Assembly: GCA_031279795.1 (NCBI GenBank) | Contig: JAITHZ010000004.1 | Span: 1 to 7,774, forward strand | DNA: 7,774 nt | Source: Bacteroidales bacterium | GTDB lineage: Bacteria > Bacteroidota > Bacteroidia > Bacteroidales > WRGA01 | Direction of reading: 5' to 3' | Shown: piece after piece, positions 1-5,826 of the stretch | Numbering within the stretch: the stretch's first letter is position 1 | Layout: every line of letters begins with the position of its first letter | Notes under the pieces: model-generated | Databases searched by the model: none | The model's input: the letters and a program-made list of their open reading frames with translations, nothing else | Told to the model about the DNA's origin: nothing | Translations under genes and position numbers: made by a program

Positions 1-1463
1 ATCTTATATGCCCGAAAGTCCGTATTTATATAGTAGCCATAATCGTGTGAACCAGCTGCGTATGCAGGCGTTTGCGAACCAAAGCGCAAAGTCAGTCCAC
101 CCGTGATAACATAATGGTTTACAGCCAGGTAACCAGATTTTTCCAATAAGGGAATAGATGTCACGGCAGTTCCTACTGTTGCTGCATTGCCACCTGTTTT
201 TGTTACGTCGGTAGCGTATCCGGTTGTATTAAATTCCAGATTTTCAACATTCCATGATATGGTTTGCGGGTTGGAAACGATGTTGGTTTTGACTAACCAT
301 TGGCGTTCCATTCTTTTCAATCCCTCTTGCCAGATGGTGGAATTCAGGAAAGATGTTGCGTTGTTGTCGCCCCAGAACATGAAGTGGCCATCCGCAATCG
401 AATTTCCGTCTTCGCGTCCCATGACCAGCAGACGCGATTCCGATGTGCGGTTATTGGGACTGGCCAGATAAAAATAGTCATGCGTCAACTGGTCGGTATA
501 ATGCGGTTTCTCTTCGTAACTGGTGGCTGATTCTCGTTGAATAATTCCACTCGTATCGTCGCGGTAAAGAGCGGTAATCCGGTAATTATAAGCAGTATTG
601 GATTCACAGTCCCAATACAGTTGTCCGGCGCTGCCAAGGTAGGATACAGGCAATGAAATACCGTATTTTATTGCCATGTATGAGTCGACTTTTTGGCGTT
701 CAAGCGGCGTCAGCAGGCGACTGTAGACAATAATTTCGGGTATGTAGCCCACAAATTGCCGATTTTCCAATAAGGGTACCGAATAGGTAGAATTGTGATT
801 AACATTTCCCGAAACAGCTGCACTGTTGAATGTCAGGACAGCTTTGGATGATTCTCCCCAAACATTTGTTGTTGGCGGAATCGTTCGATAATACGAAAGA
901 ATGCGCAACGACGATTCGCGAAAAGCGTCTACATTCGGCTCAACATCGTTTGATGAGTACCGTAAATCCATGCCTTCCGTTTCTCCGTAATCAAAAACTT
1001 CCTTGCCGCTTTCTCTGCTTGGGTAAACTTTGTCCGTACCTACAAAAACGCCCTGTTCGGGACGACCATTTAAGCTGTACAACAGCTGATTCGCATCGAA
1101 ACCTGCGGCTGGCGCAAATGCTCCAATAATCGTAGCCTGCGACAGGCTGGTACGTTTAAGCTGCACCTCGCGACTTTTCAAGTCCAGCAGTTTATCAAGT
1201 TCCAGCGCCGGATGTCCATTGTAAAAGCGAACAACGCTGCTGGAATATTCTTCGCCAAAGGCAGCTCCACGGCTGTCGTAAACATTCAGGCGAAGTGAAT
1301 CGCCGCTAAAATCTTGCCAGTGATAATTTCCCGTCAGCAGACCGCCAGTTCCGACTGTTTGAAACCACAAATCAGGATTGCCTACTCCCCCCGGCAACTG
1401 CGCTTGTAATGTTCCACAAATAAGAAACAATAAAGCCAAAGTGAAGCACGATAAATTTTTCAT
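1..1463 (-). CDS. Secreted LamG-like/DUF8202-type surface protein, N-terminal part (3' end outside window)
   Basis: I read this open frame on the minus strand from ATG at 1463 to the left edge: 487 codons plus 2 nt, no stop, so the C-terminus is missing. Residues 1-21 form a signal peptide (short basic start, hydrophobic stretch SCFTLALLFLICGT, cleavage probably after LQA before Q22). Residues 25-235 look like a beta-rich concanavalin/LamG-like region. Residues 240-271 contain GYIPEIIVYSRLLTPLERQK followed by SYMAIKYGIS, a signature I know from large Bacteroidota exported proteins annotated with DUF8202. Further typical pieces are ALYRDDTSGIIQRES (298-312), LLVMGREDG (345-353), FWGDNNA (363-369) and ERQWLVKTN (386-394). 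Such proteins are usually surface adhesin-like and often end in a type IX secretion sorting domain; that end is not visible here. The ligand is unknown. It is transcribed divergently from leuC, so it is a separate unit. Confidence 0.8.
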   Translation of the reverse strand, partial: MKNLSCFTLALLFLICGTLQAQLPGGVGNPDLWFQTVGTGGLLTGNYHWQDFSGDSLRLNVYDSRGAAFGEEYSSSVVRFYNGHPALELDKLLDLKSREVQLKRTSLSQATIIGAFAPAAGFDANQLLYSLNGRPEQGVFVGTDKVYPSRESGKEVFDYGETEGMDLRYSSNDVEPNVDAFRESSLRILSYYRTIPPTTNVWGESSKAVLTFNSAAVSGNVNHNSTYSVPLLENRQFVGYIPEIIVYSRLLTPLERQKVDSYMAIKYGISLPVSYLGSAGQLYWDCESNTAYNYRITALYRDDTSGIIQRESATSYEEKPHYTDQLTHDYFYLASPNNRTSESRLLVMGREDGNSIADGHFMFWGDNNATSFLNSTIWQEGLKRMERQWLVKTNIVSNPQTISWNVENLEFNTTGYATDVTKTGGNAATVGTAVTSIPLLEKSGYLAVNHYVITGGLTLRFGSQTPAYAAGSHDYGYYINTDFRAYK

Positions 1464-1536
1464 CGAATATTGTTTTAGTTTTAATATATTAAATATCAAG
1501 GGATAAAATTTATGATAATGCAAAAAAATATCACTT

Positions 1537-1544
1537 CAAAATTA
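1537..1544 (-). promoter_or_regulatory. Possible -7 element for the secreted-protein gene
   Basis: On the minus strand this reads TAATTTTG, a full match to the Bacteroidota TAnnTTTG -7 element. It lies about 74 nt upstream of the ATG at 1463. I see no good TTTG -33 element at the expected 19-21 nt spacing, and the surrounding DNA is so A/T-rich that chance matches are likely. Confidence 0.3.
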
Positions 1545-1668
1545 GTAATTATTTTCGAATATCTATAATCGAATTATTGTAATTTAGCTTAATTTAACTG
1601 TAAATAAGAATTAATTTATCTAAATAGACGATTTTGATAAAACACATTTCTAATTCCACTAAAAAGCT

Positions 1669-1676
1669 TATCTTTG
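1669..1676 (+). promoter_or_regulatory. leuC promoter, -7 element TATCTTTG
   Basis: TATCTTTG matches TAnnTTTG exactly and is followed by CAGC, as in the mltG promoter. A weak -33 candidate, TTTC at 1647-1650, lies 18 nt upstream. The inferred transcription start is near 1681-1684, leaving a 5' leader of only about 17-20 nt. That is too short for an attenuator or riboswitch and rules against starting translation at TTG 1674, which lies inside the promoter. Confidence 0.7.
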
Positions 1677-1700
1677 CAGCGCATTAAAAGTAAAACAGAT

Positions 1701-3104
1701 ATGTCAAAAACTTTATTCGACAAAATTTGGGACGCGCACACAGTAACAGAAGTGCAAGACGGTCCCACACAACTGTACATCGACAGGCATTACTGCCACG
1801 AAGTAACCAGCCCGCAGGCATTCGACGGATTGCGGAAACGCGGACTGAAAGTGTTCCGGCCGGAAAAAAACACAGCCACGCCCGATCACAACATTCCTAC
1901 TGAAAATCAAGACAAGCCAATTGCAGACCCTGTTTCCAAATTTCAAGTAGATACACTGACCCGAAACTGTGAAGAATTTGGTATCACCCTCTACGGATTG
2001 GGAAACCCTAAAAACGGTGTAGTTCACGTGGTTGGGCCGGAAAACGGGCTGACCCAGCCGGGCATGACCATCGTTTGCGGCGATAGCCATACTTCGACGC
2101 ACGGCGCGTTTGGGGCAATACCATTCGGCATCGGCACAAGCGAAGTGGAAATGGTGCTGGCCTCGCAGTGCATCTTGCAAACACGCCCCAAAACGATGCG
2201 TATCGACTTTTCCGGCAAACTGCAACCATTTGTTACCTCGAAAGATATCGCTCTGTACATGATTTCGCGTCTGACAACGGGCGGCGCAACAGGTTACTTC
2301 GTGGAATATGCTGGCGAGGCCATTCGCAGCCTTTCGATGGAAGCTCGCATGACGCTCTGCAACATGAGCATCGAAATGGGAGCACGCGGCGGTTTGATTG
2401 CTCCAGACGAAACAACATTCGCCTACCTGAAAGGCCGCGAATTTGCCCCGAAAGGCGAGGCTTGGGACAAAGCTGTTGCCTGCTGGAAAACCTTGAAGTC
2501 GGACGACAATGCTGTTTTCGACAGGGAAATTTCGTTCGATGTCAGCCAAATTGAGCCGATGATTACCTACGGCACGAACCCCGGCATGGGAATTCCCATT
2601 ACCGGAAGCATCCCCACGCTGGATGAAATAGATGAAGCCGGACGTGTTTCCGTTCTTAAATCATTGGATTACATGGGTTTCAAACCATGCGAAAAAATGC
2701 TTGGCAAGCCAGTTGACTATGTGTTTCTGGGAAGTTGCACGAATGGACGAATTGAAGATTTTCGGTTGTTTGCCGAATATGTGAAAGGAAAGAAAAAAGC
2801 AAAAAACATAATTGCCTGGCTCGTACCTGGTTCATGGCAAGTAGAAGCCCAAATCCGCAGGGAAGGCATTGACAGGATACTGCACGAAGCCGGATTTGAA
2901 TTGCGCCAACCCGGTTGCTCGGCGTGCCTGGCAATGAACGACGACAAAGTGCCGGCAGGTAAATACGCCGTCAGTACCTCCAACCGTAACTTTGAAGGAC
3001 GGCAAGGTCCCAGCGCACGAACCATTTTGGCCGGACCGCTTGTTGCTGCCGCCGCCGCCGTTACAGGGAACTTAACCGATCCGCGCGAAGAGTTAAAGAA
3101 TTGA
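1701..3104 (+). CDS. leuC: 3-isopropylmalate dehydratase large subunit (LeuC)
   Basis: LeuC with LeuD isomerises 2-isopropylmalate to 3-isopropylmalate in cytoplasmic leucine biosynthesis, using an aconitase-type [4Fe-4S] cluster. The 467-aa product matches the usual LeuC length (about 466). It begins MSKTLFDKIWDAH, has the active-site stretch VCGDSHTSTHGAFGAIPFGI, the GTSEVEMVLASQ block, and the three cluster cysteines: C346 (FLGSCTNGR), C406 and C409 (GCSACLAMND). The end, GRQGPSARTILAGPLVAAAA, is also classic. A longer in-frame start at TTG 1674 would add nine residues, but it falls within the -7 element, so ATG 1701 is chosen. The frame is intact and no key residue is missing. Unusually, leuD does not follow; the next gene is mltG with its own promoter, and leuA/leuB are also absent from the window. 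The partner subunit must be encoded elsewhere if the enzyme is functional. Confidence 0.97.
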   Translation: MSKTLFDKIWDAHTVTEVQDGPTQLYIDRHYCHEVTSPQAFDGLRKRGLKVFRPEKNTATPDHNIPTENQDKPIADPVSKFQVDTLTRNCEEFGITLYGLGNPKNGVVHVVGPENGLTQPGMTIVCGDSHTSTHGAFGAIPFGIGTSEVEMVLASQCILQTRPKTMRIDFSGKLQPFVTSKDIALYMISRLTTGGATGYFVEYAGEAIRSLSMEARMTLCNMSIEMGARGGLIAPDETTFAYLKGREFAPKGEAWDKAVACWKTLKSDDNAVFDREISFDVSQIEPMITYGTNPGMGIPITGSIPTLDEIDEAGRVSVLKSLDYMGFKPCEKMLGKPVDYVFLGSCTNGRIEDFRLFAEYVKGKKKAKNIIAWLVPGSWQVEAQIRREGIDRILHEAGFELRQPGCSACLAMNDDKVPAGKYAVSTSNRNFEGRQGPSARTILAGPLVAAAAAVTGNLTDPREELKN

Positions 3105-3150
3105 GAAGTTGTAATAATTCTGTTCAACTTTCAATTTTCCGCTCTCAATT
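3099..3150 (+). terminator. Possible stem-loop at the leuC end
   Basis: AATTGAGA (3099-3106), spanning the leuC stop codon, is an exact inverted match to TCTCAATT (3143-3150). Nested inside, AAGTTG (3106-3111) pairs with CAACTT (3125-3130). The two stems share the base at 3106, so one pair must open. The stems are A/T-rich and there is no strong U-run after them, so termination is only a possibility. Confidence 0.25.
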
Positions 3151-3164
3151 TTCAAAAATTAATT

Positions 3165-3172
3165 TACCTTTG
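3165..3172 (+). promoter_or_regulatory. mltG promoter, -7 element TACCTTTG
   Basis: TACCTTTG matches TAnnTTTG and is followed by CAGC, giving the same CTTTGCAGC core as the leuC promoter. The -33 region is poor (T-rich around 3135-3140). The inferred transcript would start near 3178-3181, about 16 nt before the mltG ATG. This suggests mltG and the thioredoxin gene form a unit separate from leuC. Confidence 0.65.
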
Positions 3173-3195
3173 CAGCATATTTTAATTAATTTCGT

Positions 3196-4236
3196 ATGGA
3201 ATCATCAAAGAGGAGTAGAATTGCAGTTATAGCGCTTATTTTCATAATAATAATAATTCTTTCAACAGGCGGTGTCTATTATTATTATGTTAAGCAGCCC
3301 AATTTTTATCCGCAAGAAACGGTTTATGTTTACGTTTATCCACAAACGCCCCTCAGCGATTTGCAAAAACAGCTGAATACTGAAGGAAGAATGAAAAATG
3401 AAGCAACATTTAACTATTTAGCCAATAACAAAGATCTTGCAAGAAAGATGAAGCCCGGACGCTACGCCATTGTGCCGGGTATGAATAACATAACGCTGAT
3501 TCAGCTGTTGCTGACCGGACATCAAACGCCGGTACGTCTTACGTTCAACAATATCCGCACATTGCCGCAACTTGCCGGCAGACTTTCCCGTCAGTTAATG
3601 GCCGATTCATTGAGTTTGCTGCAAACATTTAACAACAGTCAGTTTCTGGAGAAATTTGGATTTACGCATGAAACGCTTCCGGCCATGTTTATTCCCAACA
3701 CGTATGAAATCTATTGGACAGTTTCGCCGGAAAAATTTTGTGAACGCATGAAAGCGGAATATGATCGCTTCTGGGATGGCAAGCGGCGAAAAGAGGCAGA
3801 GGAAATAGGCCTGTCTCCAGTTGATGTATGTACTCTGGCTTCCATAGTGGAAGAAGAAACGAACAAAAAGGAGGAGTTTTCCATCGTTGCTGGACTGTAT
3901 ATCAATCGATTAAAGATAGGCATGAAGTTGCAGGCCGACCCTACGGTGAAATACGCTGTCGGCAATTTCATGTTGCGGCGCGTTTTAAACACCCATCTTG
4001 GAACGGATTCCCCATACAATACATACTTGAATTACGGGCTGCCACCAGGTCCGATTCGCCTGCCATCCGTTCAGGTTGTTGATGCCGTACTAAATTATGT
4101 AGAGCATAACTATTTGTATATGTGTGCAAAAGAAGATTTATCGGGGCGGCATAATTTTACATCCAGTGGTGCGCAACATGCTGTTAACCGAGCAAACTAC
4201 ACGGCAGCATTGAATCGGTTGAAAATTTATCGCTAA
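3196..4236 (+). CDS. mltG: Endolytic murein transglycosylase MltG (YceG-like)
   Basis: MltG is an inner-membrane enzyme that cleaves nascent peptidoglycan strands inside the glycan chain and is thought to set strand length during synthesis. The 346-aa product is close to the E. coli length (340). Residues 1-9 are basic and cytoplasmic, and about 9-31 form one membrane anchor (VIALIFIIIIILSTGGVYYY), leaving the rest in the periplasm. The YceG domain then follows: MFIPNTYEIYW at 164-174, and the catalytic block LASIVEEETN at 214-223, where E219 aligns with the catalytic Glu of ASIVEKET in E. coli. Then come LQADPTVKYA (245-254), TDSPYNTYLNYGLPPGPI (270-287) and the C-terminal GRHNFTSSGAQH (317-328). 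The ATG at 3196 is the only start placing the membrane segment correctly. A thioredoxin gene follows after 36 nt. Confidence 0.96.
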   Translation: MESSKRSRIAVIALIFIIIIILSTGGVYYYYVKQPNFYPQETVYVYVYPQTPLSDLQKQLNTEGRMKNEATFNYLANNKDLARKMKPGRYAIVPGMNNITLIQLLLTGHQTPVRLTFNNIRTLPQLAGRLSRQLMADSLSLLQTFNNSQFLEKFGFTHETLPAMFIPNTYEIYWTVSPEKFCERMKAEYDRFWDGKRRKEAEEIGLSPVDVCTLASIVEEETNKKEEFSIVAGLYINRLKIGMKLQADPTVKYAVGNFMLRRVLNTHLGTDSPYNTYLNYGLPPGPIRLPSVQVVDAVLNYVEHNYLYMCAKEDLSGRHNFTSSGAQHAVNRANYTAALNRLKIYR

Positions 4237-4272
4237 GCAATAATATTTTTAAATTTTTTAAATAAATGCAAA

Positions 4273-4635
4273 ATGGGAATAGAACACTTAACAAAAGCAA
4301 ATTTTTTAACTAAAGTATTGAACTATGAAGCAAATCCAGAAGAATGGAAATATGTGTGCGACAAGCCGACCATAGTCGATTTTTATGCGTCATGGTGTGC
4401 ACCTTGCCGGAGGCTCGCAGTCATTTTGGATGAACTGGCTGAAATGTACAACGGACAAATCTCTATATATAAGGTAGATATTGAATTGGAACAAGAGCTT
4501 GCAGAGGCATTCAATATACAAATGGTTCCGACTTTGCTTTTTATTCCCATAAATGGCCCGCTTCAAATACAGGGCGGAGTATTAAGTAAAGCTACTCTTA
4601 TACAGACCATTCAAGATGTGTTGCTGAAAGGCTGA
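4273..4635 (+). CDS. trxA: Thioredoxin
   Basis: This small protein (120 aa) is a thioredoxin-fold disulfide reductase. The redox motif WCAPC is at 41-45 (C42, C45), preceded by the usual IVDFYAS strand (34-40). The cis-proline loop MVPT is at 84-87 (P86), after KVDIELEQELAEAFNIQ. There is no signal peptide or membrane segment, so it should be cytoplasmic and reduce protein disulfides with electrons from thioredoxin reductase. Compared with canonical WCGPC, the motif has Ala instead of Gly, common in Bacteroidota thioredoxins. The N-terminus (residues 1-30) is somewhat longer than in E. coli TrxA. I see no separate promoter in the 36-nt gap after mltG, so co-transcription is likely. Because Bacteroidota often carry several thioredoxin paralogues, the symbol denotes the family rather than proven identity. 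Confidence 0.92.
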   Translation: MGIEHLTKANFLTKVLNYEANPEEWKYVCDKPTIVDFYASWCAPCRRLAVILDELAEMYNGQISIYKVDIELEQELAEAFNIQMVPTLLFIPINGPLQIQGGVLSKATLIQTIQDVLLKG

Positions 4636-4730
4636 TGTGCTGCAAAAAATAATCAATCGCTCGAAAAGGAAAAAAAGAAAGGAGAACAACTATTTTGTAT
4701 TTATTAGCAAATATTCAAGAAAATATTGGT

Positions 4731-4762
4731 TTTGTTCACAACAGGCATTTTATTTACATTTG
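4731..4762 (+). promoter_or_regulatory. Strong Bacteroidota-type promoter of the sugar operon
   Basis: A -33 TTTG (4731-4734) and a -7 TACATTTG (4755-4762) are separated by 20 nt, the best complete promoter match in the window. Transcription should start near 4768-4771, giving a leader of about 35 nt before ATG 4805. It separates the three downstream genes from the mltG-thioredoxin pair. Confidence 0.7.
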
Positions 4763-4804
4763 TAGCCAAATTTCACAATAGGTTGGTATTTCGATTTGAA
4801 TTTT

Positions 4805-5809
4805 ATGAAAAAAAATAAAAAAAATGCAAACATTATACAGGTTGGAATCATGGGATGCGCCTCCATTGCGGAACGCTCGTTGATGCCTGCATTTAACAGT
4901 CACCCCGAATTTCAGCTGCATTCCATCGCCAGCCGATCTTTAGTAAAAGCTATGCCGCTGGCTGCTCAATACGAAATCAATGTCTGCCGATACGACGAAC
5001 TGGTGAGAAGCCCTGATATTGACCTGATATACATTCCATTACCAACTGGCTTACATGAAGAATGGGTAACCCAATCGCTTAATCACGGTAAACACGTGTT
5101 GTGTGAAAAGTCGCTCGGCGTTTCGCTTGCCGACGGGATGAAAATGCAACAGGCAGCAAGACAGTCGAATAAAGCCTTGGTCGAAAATTTCCAGTTTCAG
5201 TACCATTCGCAACAACAGTTTATCAAGAACATGCTGAAACAGGGCGATGTTGGCGAAATACGCTGTTTCCGGAGTTCATTCGGATTCCCGCCGTTTGCCA
5301 ATGCCGAAAATATCCGTTACCAACAGGCGCTTGGCGGCGGCGCTCTGCTCGACAGCGGCGCTTATACGCTGAAAGCAATTGACTTCTTCCTCGAAGAACG
5401 TTTTACTGTTCGCGCTTCGCGACTGATGAAGCCGCATGGTTACGAAGTGGACATCTATGGCGGTGGATTTCTTGACAGTATGTCGGGTATAGTGGCGGAA
5501 GTGGCTTTCGGATTTGACCATTTTTATCAGTGTAACATCGAAATATGGGGCAGCAGGGGAAAACTTACGGCTAATCGCGTTTTTACCGCACCGCCGGGCT
5601 TTTCACCGGAAGTTGTTCTGGAAACGCCAAATTGCATAAAACGTTATCAATTAGAACCTGATAATCACTTTATCAACATGCTTAACCATTTGGCGGATAT
5701 TATCCAAACCGAAAATTTTGAACCTGATTATGAGGCTAATGAAATTCAGCTGAAACAAATAGAGAGTTTTAAACGTTGCCATTGTTCGAATCAGGATTTT
5801 GAGGATTAA
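4805..5809 (+). CDS. Gfo/Idh/MocA-family oxidoreductase, NDP-hexose 3-ketoreductase-like
   Basis: A cytoplasmic NAD(P)-dependent sugar oxidoreductase of 334 aa. Residues 10-130 form the Rossmann domain: VGIMGCASIAERSLMPAF (13-30), IYIPLPTGLHEEW (75-87) and CEKSLG (100-105), where K102 is the family's conserved catalytic-region lysine. The C-terminal domain has FRSSFGFPP (155-163), ALGGGALLDSGAYTLKA (175-191) with Y187 where related 3-ketoreductases have their proposed proton-donor Tyr, and IEIWGSRGKL (245-254) with FTAPPG (260-265). From memory this set of motifs resembles NDP-hexose 3-ketoreductases of deoxysugar pathways (KijD10/UrdR type) more than inositol or glucose-fructose oxidoreductases. 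The usual EKP is EKS here. An in-frame TTG at 4796 would add three residues; ATG 4805 is preferred. A VioA-like transaminase follows after 17 nt, supporting a nucleotide-sugar role. The exact substrate cannot be read from sequence; a C3 dehydrogenase (WlbA/WbpB type) is the main alternative. Confidence 0.85.
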   Translation: MKKNKKNANIIQVGIMGCASIAERSLMPAFNSHPEFQLHSIASRSLVKAMPLAAQYEINVCRYDELVRSPDIDLIYIPLPTGLHEEWVTQSLNHGKHVLCEKSLGVSLADGMKMQQAARQSNKALVENFQFQYHSQQQFIKNMLKQGDVGEIRCFRSSFGFPPFANAENIRYQQALGGGALLDSGAYTLKAIDFFLEERFTVRASRLMKPHGYEVDIYGGGFLDSMSGIVAEVAFGFDHFYQCNIEIWGSRGKLTANRVFTAPPGFSPEVVLETPNCIKRYQLEPDNHFINMLNHLADIIQTENFEPDYEANEIQLKQIESFKRCHCSNQDFED

Positions 5810-5826
5810 AATATTAATTTAAAAAC

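Larger units (their letters stand above)
1464..1700. other. Divergent A/T-rich intergenic region
   Basis: This 237-nt spacer separates the minus-strand secreted-protein gene from plus-strand leuC. It is strongly A/T-rich, has no convincing open frame on either strand, and contains the promoter elements listed separately. I see no clear operator palindrome, T-box or leader-peptide arrangement. Confidence 0.7.

Noticed and set aside
187..1129. Short plus-strand open frames at 187-471, 300-530 and 830-1129
   Set aside because: They overlap the minus-strand secreted-protein gene, which has a signal peptide and family motifs throughout; the plus-strand translations resemble nothing.
1401..1463. 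Lipoprotein signal at the N-terminus of the secreted protein (Cys16 in LFLICG)
   Set aside because: The residue before the Cys is Ile rather than Gly, Ala or Ser, so there is no proper lipobox. Cleavage by signal peptidase I after LQA fits better.
1674..1700. TTG start giving LeuC nine extra residues
   Set aside because: The TTG overlaps the -7 element TATCTTTG and would lie upstream of the inferred transcript start. LeuC homologues begin at the MSKTLFDKIWDAH position.
1713..2549. Long minus-strand open frame (278 codons) opposite leuC
   Set aside because: It lies entirely antisense to a clearly conserved gene, its translation is rich in Cys, His and Phe without any domain, and it has no promoter of its own. 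It is a by-product of leuC codon usage.
4695..4781. A 28-codon open frame starting TTG with an AAAGGAG sequence 10 nt upstream (4678-4684)
   Set aside because: The frame runs straight through the best promoter in the window, the product has no recognisable feature, and genes of this phylum rarely rely on Shine-Dalgarno sequences. Chance in purine-rich DNA is likelier.
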